From a bacterium C-53 (GTDB taxonomy: Bacteria; Bacillota; Clostridia; Lachnospirales; Lachnospiraceae), in assembly GCA_003612525.1 (NCBI GenBank), contig RAZD01000010.1:1-64000 (forward strand): a DNA stretch of 64,000 nt, in the 5' to 3' direction. Positions 25,143 through 35,635 of the stretch are shown piece after piece (the stretch's first letter is position 1; the number at the start of each line of letters is the position of its first letter). The notes beneath the pieces are model-generated. The model worked only from the letters and a program-made list of their open reading frames with translations. It was not told the DNA's origin and made no database searches. A program made the position numbers and the translations under genes.

Positions 25143-25865
25143 TCATTTTTTTCTCAAAAATGCTTTCGTTCCATCCAGGAACTCCACGCATTCACGTTTC
25201 ATCACTGCTTTGCAGAAATCATGAATATCCAAAAGCTTTCTCTCAAACACCATTCCGCCGCCAAGCAAATCCGTCCGATGTGTATCCGAGCCTGCCGTCA
25301 TCGGAAATTCATATTTTGAAGCATATGCCCGCGCCCTTACATCGAATTCAGGGTTTACATGCGCAAAGCTTTTTGGACTGCAATGCGTCGCATTATACCC
25401 TTCCACGCCATCAACCCATTCCGGAAACAGACGAATTTCGGGAATATAATATTCCTCACGAAACGGATGCGGATGAATCACAATGCCGCCGCCTTCATGG
25501 ACAAGCGTATACTGCTCCTCAATTGTACAGTCACGGATTTCGGGGTGGGATAAGAGCCACGCCTCATCCAGTCCATAGATCAGAAATTCCGTTCCATTAT
25601 ACCCCGACTCCCAGCCAAAAAACACCTGAAAGCCGATCCTGTCCCCTTCTTCCTTCGCCGCATAATACGGTGCGCAATACGCATGCACCCACTCCGTCCA
25701 GGGAAGATTCCTGTCAACCGAGGTATTTCCATAGACAAAATGATTCGTCAGAATCATGCCCGTATATCCATAATCCTTATGTGCATGAACCGATTCCCGG
25801 GCGCTGCATTTCGCACAGGCGCTCGCTTCCTTCGTGTGGGTGTGTGTCTCGTACAAATATCTCAT
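25143..25865 (-). CDS. PHP-domain phosphoesterase-like protein
   Basis: About 240 residues. YETHTHTKEASACAKCSARE opens with the HxH metal motif of PHP domains; later MILTNHFVYGN, IVIHPHPFRE and AGSDTHRTDLLGG complete the metal-ligand set. PHP proteins are trinuclear-metal phosphoesterases (for example histidinol-phosphatases, or the proofreading part of polymerases); the substrate here is unknown. Start set at ATG 25865, with GGAGG seven bases upstream. It lies 19 bases after the NUDIX gene. Confidence 0.85.
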   Translation of the reverse strand: MRYLYETHTHTKEASACAKCSARESVHAHKDYGYTGMILTNHFVYGNTSVDRNLPWTEWVHAYCAPYYAAKEEGDRIGFQVFFGWESGYNGTEFLIYGLDEAWLLSHPEIRDCTIEEQYTLVHEGGGIVIHPHPFREEYYIPEIRLFPEWVDGVEGYNATHCSPKSFAHVNPEFDVRARAYASKYEFPMTAGSDTHRTDLLGGGMVFERKLLDIHDFCKAVMKRECVEFLDGTKAFLRKK

Positions 25866-25884
25866 GAAAAAGCCTCCAAGCAAA

Positions 25885-26502
25885 CTATAATTCTAAGAAC
25901 CCAAACGGATTTCCTTCCTCCGCACGCAGAAACTGCATCAGAAGGAGCGCGCATTTCATCGCAACTTTTTCCTCCCGGAGAATCCGGCGCACCTCATCTC
26001 TGTCCGCAATCACGGTCTTAATATCCTCCGTATCTTCCTGATACGATTTATCCGGCATGCCGGACGCAAATCCAAACACCGGCTCCACGGATTCATCCGT
26101 CAATCCGACCGTAGTATAGAACGGACGCCTGTAAACGCTGTTTCCTCCTGTGTAAAGCGTAAAATCAAGTCCCGTTTCTTCCTTAAATTCACGAACGCCT
26201 GTCATCTGCGGGTCCTCTCCCTTCTCAACAAGCCCCGCTGGAAATTCATAGATATAATCGTTAATCGGATAGCGGAACTGACGCACCAGAACAATCTTAT
26301 CATGATTCTCCCCATAAACGCCATACACGACAACACCTTCCGGGTGATTTTCGTGCGTATAAATTTTCATTTCTTCTCCGCGTCCCCTTGAGGCAAAATA
26401 ATATTTAAACGTATCTCCGCTTCGTTTCACGGCGTCCATCTCATACATATTGAGAAATGGATTGTCCGTGAGCATTTTTACATTTTTAATTCTCTCATCC
26501 AT
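25885..26502 (-). CDS. NUDIX hydrolase, ADP-ribose pyrophosphatase-like
   Basis: About 205 residues. VLVRQFRYPINDYIYEFPAGL followed by GVREFKEETGLDF matches the ADP-ribose pyrophosphatase form of the Nudix box (GX5EX7REUXEEXGU) and its preceding FPAG element. Such enzymes hydrolyse ADP-ribose or nucleotide sugars to AMP and sugar phosphate. Start at 26502 (MDERIKNVK) for its AGAAGG site; a longer frame from 26526 lacks one. It lies within a sugar gene group. Confidence 0.88.
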   Translation of the reverse strand: MDERIKNVKMLTDNPFLNMYEMDAVKRSGDTFKYYFASRGRGEEMKIYTHENHPEGVVVYGVYGENHDKIVLVRQFRYPINDYIYEFPAGLVEKGEDPQMTGVREFKEETGLDFTLYTGGNSVYRRPFYTTVGLTDESVEPVFGFASGMPDKSYQEDTEDIKTVIADRDEVRRILREEKVAMKCALLLMQFLRAEEGNPFGFLEL

Positions 26503-26559
26503 AACCCTTCTCCATTTAAAAATCAAACCCTGATATCAATACGTTTCACAAAACTCCCG

Positions 26560-28749
26560 CTATTCAGCCAGAACATGAATCAGCTTTCCTTTGAAATCGC
26601 CCTGCAAATTCTCGATCTGAATCCCTGCATTCATCAACGTACTGCCCGACAGAATCTGCCCGGTCTCCTCAATGCGGTAATTCAGATTTTCCGAAAGCCC
26701 TTTCAGACGGATTCTTCTGCTGTGGTAATTCGGACGCGCCAAGACCTGTATATACGTAACAAGCGCTTCCTTCTTATCCTTTGCCACAACCATATATGCA
26801 TCATAGAGATGATTCTCCCCGTACCCCGCAATCCTGTAGTAATCACCGGTACGTACAAGGTCATTATATTTATGATACATTGCCACCTGTTCCGGTATCA
26901 GGTCGCGGTCCTCCTCCGAAATCTTCGTCACATCAAGTTCATAGCCAAATGTCCCGGCAAGCGCCACATAGCCTCTTGTCTCAAACGGCGTATTCCTTCC
27001 CACAACATGGTTCGGACAGTCACTTACATGTGCGCCCATCGCAGAAAGCGGATACACCATCGCCGTACCCTGCTGAATCGTCAGACGCTCCACAGCATCC
27101 ATATTGTCCGAACACCAGATCTGAGGACTGTAGAACAGCATGCCCGCATCAAACCGCGCGCCGCCGCCGGAACAGTTTTCTAGCAGAAGGTTGGGGAATT
27201 CCTGAATCAGCCGCTCCTGAATCTCATACAGGCCAAGCACATAGCGATGGGAAAACTCGCTCTGACGCTCCGGTGAAAGACCAAAGCTCCCGAGATCGGA
27301 AAGCGAACGGTTCATATCCCATTTCACATACTCAATATTTGCGCTTCTAAGGACTTTTGCGACGCTTTCATACACATAATCAAGAATCTCTCTCCTTGAA
27401 AAATCAAGCACATACTGTTCGCGTCCCATTGTCGGCGTCTTCCCGGGCACCTGAATGGCCCAGTCAGGGTGAGCACGGTAAAGGTCGGAATCAGGAGAGA
27501 TCATCTCAGGCTCAAACCAGATACCAAACTTCATGCCAAGCTTATTGACTTCATCGACAAGGCGTTTCAGACCGCCCGGAAGCTTTTCTTCATTGACTGT
27601 CCAGTCCCCAAGCGCACAATTGTCAAGATTCCTTTTACCGAACCATCCATCGTCCATCACAAGCATTTCAATGCCAAGTTTTGAAGCCTCCTTTGCGATA
27701 GAAAGCAGCTTTTCCGTATTGAAATCAAAATACGTCGCTTCCCAGTTATTAATCAGAATGGGACGTTTCTTATTTTTATACGGGCTGCGTATCAGATGAT
27801 TTCTGTACAGATCATGGAAGGTGCGCGTCATCCCGCCAATTCCTTCGCAGGAATAGACCATTATCACCTCAGGAGTCTGAAATTCCTGTCCCGGAGTCAG
27901 AAGCCAACTGAAATGATCCGGATGGATTCCCATTGTCACCCTCGTATTATCAAACTGCGTTCCCTGTACCTGTGCGGTAAAATTGCCTGAATAGACGAAA
28001 TTCAAACCGTATACTTCGCCCATATCCTCCGTCGCATCCTTTGATGTGACCGCAAGAAACGGATGTTCCTGATGGCTCGATTCGCCGCGGACGGAACCTG
28101 TCGAATACGTTCCAAGACGCACCGCATGTCTCTGAATACGGCGTTCTCTGGACCACGAACCATGCAGCGAGAGAATATCATAATCCGTCCCGTCAAGTTC
28201 CAGGCAAACACTGAGTGCACGTGTCAATGTGATATCATCGTCAGAAGCATTCACAATCTTTACGCTCCGCGCAATTACATCAAGCTTCTCAAATACCGTG
28301 TACGAAAGGATAACTTTCAATCCGGCCGCCTTATCCGCCATTGTAATCTTTAATGTACTGCATTCCTCCTGGGTTCCAAACGTCGCCGGCAGCCCGGGGA
28401 GCGCTTCCTTTCCCTGCCTTATTTCATGACTTTCATACAGTAGATGACAGACCTCATGCCCGCTCTTCGTTCTGATTCGAAGACAGCTCTCCCGATAATC
28501 ACCAATCCCGGCAGTTGGATATTCCATAGGGAACGTATCATAGAAAGAAAGCCTCTCCCTGTTATTCTGTGATGGCACAAAAGGCGGTTCATTTATTCTG
28601 AGCAGATACGTCAGATCCGTATCCGGGACCTTTTTGCCAAAATAAATATGACCCAAAAATCCTTCTTCATCCGCAACCCCGCAAAGATAACTCGCATTCG
28701 CAGAATCCAGCTTAAAGACGCGTTTCTCACTATTAAAAACAATACCCAT
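26560..28749 (-). CDS. GH36 alpha-galactosidase (intracellular)
   Basis: A 729-residue enzyme without signal peptide. PILINNWEATYFDFNTEKLL, MLVMDDGWFG and FGIWFEPEMISPDSDLYR are GH36 signatures; EYVKWDMNRSLSD carries the Asp nucleophile, and ENCSGGGARFDAGMLFYSPQIWCSDNMDAVERL carries the acid/base Asp (SDNMD). It hydrolyses alpha-1,6-galactosides such as melibiose or raffinose after uptake. AGGAG precedes the ATG. It lies about 60 bases before the NUDIX gene. The window holds a second, diverged GH36 at 59897-62167. Confidence 0.93.
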   Translation of the reverse strand: MGIVFNSEKRVFKLDSANASYLCGVADEEGFLGHIYFGKKVPDTDLTYLLRINEPPFVPSQNNRERLSFYDTFPMEYPTAGIGDYRESCLRIRTKSGHEVCHLLYESHEIRQGKEALPGLPATFGTQEECSTLKITMADKAAGLKVILSYTVFEKLDVIARSVKIVNASDDDITLTRALSVCLELDGTDYDILSLHGSWSRERRIQRHAVRLGTYSTGSVRGESSHQEHPFLAVTSKDATEDMGEVYGLNFVYSGNFTAQVQGTQFDNTRVTMGIHPDHFSWLLTPGQEFQTPEVIMVYSCEGIGGMTRTFHDLYRNHLIRSPYKNKKRPILINNWEATYFDFNTEKLLSIAKEASKLGIEMLVMDDGWFGKRNLDNCALGDWTVNEEKLPGGLKRLVDEVNKLGMKFGIWFEPEMISPDSDLYRAHPDWAIQVPGKTPTMGREQYVLDFSRREILDYVYESVAKVLRSANIEYVKWDMNRSLSDLGSFGLSPERQSEFSHRYVLGLYEIQERLIQEFPNLLLENCSGGGARFDAGMLFYSPQIWCSDNMDAVERLTIQQGTAMVYPLSAMGAHVSDCPNHVVGRNTPFETRGYVALAGTFGYELDVTKISEEDRDLIPEQVAMYHKYNDLVRTGDYYRIAGYGENHLYDAYMVVAKDKKEALVTYIQVLARPNYHSRRIRLKGLSENLNYRIEETGQILSGSTLMNAGIQIENLQGDFKGKLIHVLAE

Positions 28750-29067
28750 TCTCTTATCTCCTCACCTAAAATCATTTTTCATCTTTTGCCTGTTTTTTCA
28801 GGCTTTCGAAGATGCGCCCGCACCGCTTAACGAAAGCGGCCGTTTATCATCCCCGTGTGTTTCCATTCCTTTTATTGTAAACGTATGGTTCCCCTTTTTC
28901 ATATCCTTTATAACCGTCACACGATTCAGGAACAATCTCCCCGCATAAGCATAACATAATTCATGGCGGCTTGCCAGACAATCTTGTATGTTACGCACAA
29001 AAGAAAAGCCCCATAGCCTTAATGCTTACAGGACTTTTCCATCTGATTCTTTATCTTAAAACACTTT
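28750..29067. other. Gap between gdhA and the first alpha-galactosidase
   Basis: Holds a probable gdhA terminator at 29003-29039 and, before the alpha-galactosidase, a GCCTG/CAGGC hairpin around 28789-28804. A 66-codon frame on the minus strand with a GTG start has no ribosome binding site and no recognisable product. No clear promoter for the alpha-galactosidase was found. Confidence 0.4.
29003..29039 (-). terminator. Probable gdhA terminator
   Basis: GAAAAG-CC and GG-A-CTTTTC arms with a TTTTCTTTTG tail on the minus strand, about 30 bases after the gdhA stop. Confidence 0.45.
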
Positions 29068-30423
<1,356 letters not shown>

Positions 30424-30538
30424 TTATGTACTTTCGGAATCCTTTCACTTCTGCCGCAATTCCGAAAACATATGATTTGTTTCCACACGGAGCTTTCCAC
30501 TGTTTCTCCGCCAGGTATCAGCATCCCTTTTCTTCTGA

Positions 30539-30607
30539 TACACAAAAAGGCGCAGAGAACAAAATCGGGGCTTTATGACACCCGGTTCTTCCGACGCCTT
30601 TGTCTGT
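30539..30607 (-). promoter_or_regulatory. Attenuator-like hairpin in the gdhA leader
   Basis: ACAAAGGCG near the transcript start pairs with CGCCTTTTTGT about 50 bases later, and the second arm is itself rich in U, the layout of an intrinsic terminator. It begins within a few bases of the expected +1 and lies about 135 bases before gdhA, so it could abort transcription before the gene. Confidence 0.45.
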
Positions 30608-30612
30608 AGTGT

Positions 30613-30641
30613 ATTATATACTACCACTCTGCATTTCGCAA
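30613..30641 (-). promoter_or_regulatory. gdhA promoter
   Basis: Minus strand TTGCGA (30636-30641), 17 bases, TATAAT (30613-30618). The -10 is perfect. Confidence 0.65.
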
Positions 30642-30694
30642 GCATTTTTTCATCCTTCTGCCATCTTTTTCCTCGCAGTTCAAAAATGAACCAA

Positions 30695-31126
30695 TCACAA
30701 ATATTTCTTCATGCGTTCTATCGCCTCTTCCTCAAATTCCATCAGTTCCTTCGCAAGCTCCACTGTCATACGGGATGCCTCGCTGTTGTGATTCAGCGAT
30801 TTGCACAAATCCGTAATCCCTCTGTTGCTTCCCTGAATCAGCATCTCCGCCATATGGCTTGTACTGATATCAAGCATCGTATTCATTGCAATTGCACTCT
30901 TTAATTTGACCCTGTCAACCGCCCTTTCACGATAAGGCTCTATATTCTTGCTCCCCATCACCTTACGGACCTTTCTGCCATACTCATCGTATCCATCCGC
31001 CTGCCGCATAATTTCCTGTTTCAGTTCATCGTCAAAAACCTTATCATTGACCTCTCCGATTGCCTCTCTCGCCATGAGAATGTTTTTCTGAACTTCGTGC
31101 AGTACATTTTTGTCATAATTACGCAT
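30695..31126 (-). CDS. Hypothetical helical protein
   Basis: About 143 residues, predicted almost wholly alpha-helical and rich in Glu, Lys and Met; no signal peptide or membrane segment. MRNYDKNVLHEVQKNILMAR and MLIQGSNRGITDLCKSLN suggest a four-helix bundle of the kind seen in ferritin-like or coat-associated proteins, but I do not recognise the family. ATG at 31126 is chosen for GGAGG five bases upstream. It stands alone between the gdhA promoter and the terminator of the SH3b gene. Confidence 0.7.
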   Translation of the reverse strand: MRNYDKNVLHEVQKNILMAREAIGEVNDKVFDDELKQEIMRQADGYDEYGRKVRKVMGSKNIEPYRERAVDRVKLKSAIAMNTMLDISTSHMAEMLIQGSNRGITDLCKSLNHNSEASRMTVELAKELMEFEEEAIERMKKYL

Positions 31127-31225
31127 ATCTGCCTCCAACAACATATCCCTGTATAATTTCTATCTGCTCACAGTATTTCCGAATTCTCTCTTTTTCATGC
31201 AGACACAAATTTGTTTCATAAAAAT

Positions 31226-31272
31226 AAGCTATAAAAGTTTTCTCCCCTGATACTTGAAAACTTTTATAGCTT
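31226..31272 (-). terminator. Terminator of the SH3b gene with a 17-bp perfect stem
   Basis: AAGCTATAAAAGTTTTC (31226-31242) and its exact complement (31256-31272) enclose a 13-base loop, 21 bases after the stop codon of the SH3b gene. The stem is unusually long and AT-rich. Confidence 0.65.
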
Positions 31273-31293
31273 AAACTGCAATATGTACAAAAA

Positions 31294-32538
31294 TTAATTT
31301 TTATGAATCTCTACGTAATCTGACTTTATGTAAGCCGCATTGCCGTTATAAAGAACTTTACACCAGCCGTCTTCCATATCCATAATCAGGTCAAATTTAT
31401 CACCCTGATATGCAGAGCCGACCTGCGATGCGCTTGTGCTCGCTGCCTGACGGATTTTAACCGTTTCTTTCACAGTTACGGTACCGATCACAGACGTTGT
31501 GCCGCCCGCATTGTCGCCCTCCTCCGGCTGTTCCGGATTCTGCTGCGCAGAAGCCGCTTCTTCCGCACTGACTACTTCAAGATAGTCGCTCTTAACATAT
31601 GCTTCTGCGCCGTTATATTCCAATTTGCTCCATCCGTTTTCCAGGCTCTGCAGCCTGGTAAAGATTTCACCGACAATGCATTTTGCAATTTTATCGCCCG
31701 TTTCACTTGGCGACTTACGGATATTTGCCGTATCTGTCGCCCGCACATATTCCGTCGTCGGCGTCTGTTCATCTCCTTCGCCCGTCTCCTCTGTGGAAGC
31801 TTCATCCGCCGGAGGTTCATTGTCCTTTAACTGGCGCGCGGCAAGTTCCGCGCTCACTGCCTCATCTATTGTCTGTGGAAATGCCTCCATAAAACTCTTC
31901 AGAGTAGCATCCGCGGCAGCCGCCTCATTATATTTCGTATCTACCTGATCGAGAAGCTCAACGACATCATCCTGTGCCGAAATACTCTTAATATAATCAT
32001 TGACATCATCCGTAAGCTCTCCATCATAGACATAGAGCGAACCATCGTCATTTGATCTTATATACAGAGACGTAAGTCCGGGTGCAAGCGTATCAATATT
32101 TTTGAATTTAATCTCATAATACGTAAATACGATATAAGAATCTTCCACCGGCCCCGGCTTCGTGTAACATTTAAAGTTCTGGTACGAATCCGTATACTCG
32201 GCCTTCTTCTGAATACGAATCTTCTCCGTCTCACTGAGCTCGCTGCGGATTCCTGCAAGCGTATCCACATCTCCTGAAGCCATTGCCGTAAAATACGTCG
32301 TAGCAAGCGCATTGACCGCCTCATGTGCATCCACCTCAAATTCATCCTTCGGAACCGGGATTGACGCATCCTGTGAAACGTTGACATCTGACAGGTTGCC
32401 TACCTCCTCATGCTCTTTCTTCTCCTTTTTCCCTGATGAAAAAATCAGAAGAACCACCACAAGACAAATAAAAAGAATACCTACACCAAAATACTGATAA
32501 TGTTTTATTATAAATTCTTTTAATGAGAAATTTTCCAT
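31294..32538 (-). CDS. Membrane-anchored protein with two SH3b domains
   Basis: About 414 residues: short cytosolic end, one membrane segment (YFGVGILFICLVVVLLIF), an extracellular domain of about 200 residues without a recognised family, a Thr/Glu linker, then SH3b domains at about 265-325 (ANIRKSPSETGDKIAKC) and 345-414 (VKIRQAASTSASQVGSAY). SH3b domains bind peptidoglycan, so it probably links membrane and wall. Start uncertain: ATG 32538 is used; TTG at 32544 fits the AGAAAGG site better. A near-consensus WalR box lies upstream of its promoter. Confidence 0.8.
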   Translation of the reverse strand: MENFSLKEFIIKHYQYFGVGILFICLVVVLLIFSSGKKEKKEHEEVGNLSDVNVSQDASIPVPKDEFEVDAHEAVNALATTYFTAMASGDVDTLAGIRSELSETEKIRIQKKAEYTDSYQNFKCYTKPGPVEDSYIVFTYYEIKFKNIDTLAPGLTSLYIRSNDDGSLYVYDGELTDDVNDYIKSISAQDDVVELLDQVDTKYNEAAAADATLKSFMEAFPQTIDEAVSAELAARQLKDNEPPADEASTEETGEGDEQTPTTEYVRATDTANIRKSPSETGDKIAKCIVGEIFTRLQSLENGWSKLEYNGAEAYVKSDYLEVVSAEEAASAQQNPEQPEEGDNAGGTTSVIGTVTVKETVKIRQAASTSASQVGSAYQGDKFDLIMDMEDGWCKVLYNGNAAYIKSDYVEIHKN

Positions 32539-32573
32539 AAACAAAACCATGCCTTTCTACTACACTGTTTGAT

Positions 32574-32602
32574 ATCATAGCATAAAAACTGTCGATAATC
32601 AA
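32574..32602 (-). promoter_or_regulatory. Promoter of the SH3b gene
   Basis: Minus strand TTGATT (32597-32602), 17 bases, TATGAT (32574-32579). Confidence 0.5.
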
Positions 32603-32620
32603 TTGCAATTTTTGTCAAAT

Positions 32621-32637
32621 GTAATATTTTTGTAACA
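32621..32637 (-). promoter_or_regulatory. Near-consensus WalR box
   Basis: Minus strand TGTTAC-AAAAA-TATTAC, 11 of 12 consensus positions (one G to A in the second half). It lies about 20 bases upstream of the -35, an activating position. Confidence 0.4.
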
Positions 32638-32770
32638 TTTCACAAAATTCATACGGAAAAAGCCTGTCAATCTGATTCAGAACAGATATCTGAGGGAACA
32701 AAAAAGCTGCTGCACAGATAACTCCTGCCGTTATCCACACAGACAGCTCCCTCCTGCCGCCTTTTCCAAA

Positions 32771-32842
32771 TACGCCCGAGAGGAATCGAACCTCCGCACC
32801 TGGAACCGGAGTCCAGTGCTCTATCCACTGAGCTACGGGCGC
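32771..32842 (-). tRNA. tRNA-Arg (anticodon CCG)
   Basis: A complete cloverleaf on the minus strand: acceptor GCGCCCG pairing with CGGGCGT (one G-U), D arm GCTCAGTGGATAGAGC, anticodon stem CTGGA/TCCAG with loop CTCCGGT (anticodon CCG, reading CGG), and T arm GGTTCGATTCC. CCA is not encoded. It is a single gene. Confidence 0.95.
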
Positions 32843-32895
32843 ATACACAGGAACAAATTGTTCCTGTGCTATCATATCATAAATTTTTACAGGAA

Positions 32896-33879
32896 TCAAT
32901 TACATTTTTTAATTTCGTCCATATAACGATCATAATAGTAAATAGAATCCGAAAGAACATCCTGCTGATCTATTTCCTTCCGATTTGAATTCACTACCAT
33001 TCTGTTAAGATCTTCCGTATCTTCCTCTTCTCTGTACGGCACAAGAAGAACCTCGTGCACGGAAGAAGGCAGTATGTACAAATTCGCATCTATTTTCTCT
33101 GCAAACTCCTTTAAAACACCTGGATACATCATGCATGACGCGCCATTCATTTTCAGATGATTCGTAAGAATATACATTTCATCTGTATTCTGATTGTCCG
33201 TGGTCTCTGCCAAAAATGAAGAAAATTCCTCTATAAGCGCCTCTTGCCTGCCGAAACCATGCTCCGCATCCATTTTCAATTTCTTCATTAATCTCAAGAC
33301 ATCCAACTGGAGAATTTCATTCATAGTCGCCCTCATATCCAAAATCTCTGCGCGCAGAAGGCGACCGGTATTCTCTTCAGCCTCTGCAAAAAGCTCCTCT
33401 TCCGTTATTCCCCACATTTTTAAATGATCGTTTTGAACCAGAATCGACGCGTTTCCCGTTTCTTCACTTACGACCAGGCAATGATAAACAACTGCCAAAT
33501 CCAAAAACCTGCGATGTGGTACATTCATGAGCAGTTCTTCGTTCTTTTCATAATTTACCAGTCTGTATACTATTTTCTTTCTCACCATCTCAATATCCTT
33601 AAAAAATTGAACATCCATTCTGCTGCACGGAACATGTTTTTCATAAATCCTTACGATTTCTTTTACAATATCGGCAGCATCCCCGCCATCAATGTAAGAT
33701 TTATAAAAAGGCTCCATATAAATTGTAGGGGAAATATTATGGTCCTTCTCCATAATTACAATTCCATCCAATACAATCCCGTTATTTTTTATGACATGAT
33801 TTATGGTCACCCGAAAATTTTCGCCCATAAAATCAGCCACACAGTTCTTCATATACGATAAAAATTCCTGATATTCCAT
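32896..33879 (-). CDS. DUF5688 family protein
   Basis: A 327-residue protein of the type common and often multicopy in Lachnospiraceae: FRVTINHVIKNNGIVLDGIVI, ISPTIYMEPFYKSYIDGGDA, YRLVNYEKNEELLMNVPHRRFLDLAVVYH, and a C-terminal ILPSSVHEVLLVPYREE followed by MVVNSNRKEIDQQDVLSDSIYYYDR. Function unknown; no membrane segments. The last two residues overlap a spurious frame across the tRNA gene. It is probably transcribed alone. Confidence 0.8.
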   Translation of the reverse strand: MEYQEFLSYMKNCVADFMGENFRVTINHVIKNNGIVLDGIVIMEKDHNISPTIYMEPFYKSYIDGGDAADIVKEIVRIYEKHVPCSRMDVQFFKDIEMVRKKIVYRLVNYEKNEELLMNVPHRRFLDLAVVYHCLVVSEETGNASILVQNDHLKMWGITEEELFAEAEENTGRLLRAEILDMRATMNEILQLDVLRLMKKLKMDAEHGFGRQEALIEEFSSFLAETTDNQNTDEMYILTNHLKMNGASCMMYPGVLKEFAEKIDANLYILPSSVHEVLLVPYREEEDTEDLNRMVVNSNRKEIDQQDVLSDSIYYYDRYMDEIKKCN

Positions 33880-34061
33880 CGGTCCTCGCTTTCCTGCCGG
33901 AACACTTCATTATCGTAATCCCGGCACAAATACATCAGTTTCTATAATCTCAATAAATTAGAATTACTTTGGCCGAAAGGCCGGATACGATATGAGGTCT
34001 GACAGGCAGCGGAAAGCATAATGCCCCCCGCTGAACCTAGCATAGACTTGTTGTTAAGGCA

Positions 34062-34619
34062 TTATACTCTGGAAAGATATTCTCCTGTACGTGTGTCAAT
34101 CTTAATTACATCACCCTGATTCACAAAAAGAGGAACACTGACAGATGCACCAGTCTCCACGACTGCCGGCTTTGTCGCTCCCTGTGCCGTATCGCCCTTG
34201 AATCCTGGCTCCGTATCGGTAATTTCCAATTCCACAAAAAGAGGAGGCTCAATTGCAAATACACTTCCGTTGTATGAGCAAACCTTCACCATCTCATTTT
34301 CTTTTACAAATTTCAAAGCATCTCCAACTGTATCAATATTCAGTGCAATCTGATCATAATTTTCGGTATCCATGAAATTATATAAATCACCGTCTTCATA
34401 AAGATACTGCATCTCTCTTCTTTCGATTCTGGCTGTCGGGAACTTCTCGGTAGGTCTGAATGTCTTCTCTACCACACCGGAATTAATGATATCTTTGAGC
34501 TTCGTTCTGACAAAAGCAGCGCCTTTTCCAGGTTTTACATGCTGAAACTCAATAATCTGATATACATTTCCGTCTATCTCAACGGTCAATCCATTTCTAA
34601 AATCTCCTGCTGAAACCAT
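34062..34619 (-). CDS. efp: Elongation factor P
   Basis: 185 residues, exactly the usual length. [20 protein letters not shown] is the family start, [19 protein letters not shown] contains the loop that carries the modified residue in other bacteria (here KPGKGAA, with Lys at the tip), and the C-terminal OB domains end [14 protein letters not shown] relieves ribosome stalling at proline runs. Start at 34619 follows AGGAGG by nine bases; an upstream in-frame ATG at 34643 is not used. It follows aroQ by 81 bases. Confidence 0.97.
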   Translation of the reverse strand: MVSAGDFRNGLTVEIDGNVYQIIEFQHVKPGKGAAFVRTKLKDIINSGVVEKTFRPTEKFPTARIERREMQYLYEDGDLYNFMDTENYDQIALNIDTVGDALKFVKENEMVKVCSYNGSVFAIEPPLFVELEITDTEPGFKGDTAQGATKPAVVETGASVSVPLFVNQGDVIKIDTRTGEYLSRV

Positions 34620-34700
34620 CTGTGATTTCCTCCTTAATAGCATTCACAATATAATCTTCGTCTAGTTTATACTATAAATTCCAATATTTCAACTGTTTTT

Positions 34701-35129
34701 TCATTTTAATAAAAGAAAATCAACTGCCATCAGATATCCCTCAAGGCCTTTCCCATAAATCTGTTTCTGGCATACCGGCGCCGTAACGGAAATCTTTCTG
34801 AATTCTTCCCGCGACGTAATATCGGAAATATGAACCTCAACCTTCGGAATCTCTATTGAGGCAAGCGCATCCCGGATTGCATAGCTATAGTGCGTATATG
34901 CGCCCGGATTAATGATGATTCCCTCCGTCCCGTCCCGGTAGGCCTCCTGAATCCGGTCAATAATGGCGCCCTCATGATTACTCTGATATACATCAATCTC
35001 ACAGTGTTCCTTCTCTGCCTTTTCCTGAATCATGGAAAGCAGATACTCATAATCCTGTGCTCCGTAAATCTTCTTTTCGCGGATTCCCAAAAAATTAAGG
35101 TTCGGTCCGTTTATTACAAGCAGCTTCAT
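34701..35129 (-). CDS. aroQ: 3-dehydroquinate dehydratase, type II
   Basis: A 142-residue dodecameric dehydratase of the shikimate pathway. LLVINGPNLNFLGIRE is the family start, YQSNHEGAIIDRIQEA and IINPGAYTHYSYAIRDAL hold the active site, and VEVHISDITSREEFRKIS the substrate phosphate/carboxylate contacts. The Tyr in the flexible lid after NLNFLG (IYGAQDY region) is present. AGGAGG precedes the ATG, which lies inside the end of aroK (35-base overlap). Confidence 0.96.
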   Translation of the reverse strand: MKLLVINGPNLNFLGIREKKIYGAQDYEYLLSMIQEKAEKEHCEIDVYQSNHEGAIIDRIQEAYRDGTEGIIINPGAYTHYSYAIRDALASIEIPKVEVHISDITSREEFRKISVTAPVCQKQIYGKGLEGYLMAVDFLLLK

Positions 35130-35628
35130 AGAAACCTCCTATTTCGTCAACAATATTTTCAAACGCTTTTCCATCCGTATCCACAATCAGATCGCTTAAC
35201 GACTCATATACCGGCCCCCGCTCTTTCAGCATTTCCTCGATTTTCTGCCTTGCGCCGCCGCCTCTTAAAAGCGGCCTGGACGTATCTCCCGAAAGCCTTT
35301 CCATAATCGTGCCCGGCTTTGCCCTCAGATAAATTACGGTTCCAAGAGATTTGATCCTTTCGCGGTTCTCAAAACGCATCGGCGTGCCGCCGCCGAGAGC
35401 AATTACCCTCCTGCCTTTTCTTTCAGCCATCTGCGCAAGAAGTTCCGTTTCCATCGTTCGAAACGACTCCTCGCCGTATTTTTCAAAAATTTCTGATATT
35501 TCCATATTTTGTCTTTTCTCAATCACCTGGTCCGTATCCTCAAATGCAATCTGAAAACGGTCAGATAACTGAATGCCAACTGTGCTCTTCCCAGCGCCCA
35601 TATACCCGATTAACACAATATTCTTCAT
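35095..35628 (-). CDS. aroK: Shikimate kinase
   Basis: A 177-residue P-loop kinase: MKNIVLIGYMGAGKSTVGIQL (Walker A GYMGAGKS), FEDTDQVIE (Mg-binding Asp), FRTMETELL, VIALGGGTPM (shikimate site) and RPLLRGGG (lid Arg). It phosphorylates shikimate at O3. Length is normal. It sits between aroE and aroQ and overlaps aroQ. Confidence 0.96.
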   Translation of the reverse strand: MKNIVLIGYMGAGKSTVGIQLSDRFQIAFEDTDQVIEKRQNMEISEIFEKYGEESFRTMETELLAQMAERKGRRVIALGGGTPMRFENRERIKSLGTVIYLRAKPGTIMERLSGDTSRPLLRGGGARQKIEEMLKERGPVYESLSDLIVDTDGKAFENIVDEIGGFYEAACNKRTEP

Positions 35629-35635
35629 ACGTCCC

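Noticed and set aside
28798-28998. A 66-codon minus-strand frame between gdhA and the alpha-galactosidase.
   Set aside because: GTG start without a ribosome binding site, no recognisable product, and it runs across probable leader and hairpin sequence.
32615-32899. A 94-codon minus-strand frame.
   Set aside because: It runs straight through the tRNA-Arg gene; the open frame comes from the tRNA sequence.
33965-33995. A plus-strand segment (TTACTTTGGCCGAAAGG) resembling the last stem of the putative guide RNA.
   Set aside because: The shared part is essentially a GGCC-GAAA-GGCC tetraloop hairpin, which is common; flanks do not match, so no second guide RNA is claimed.
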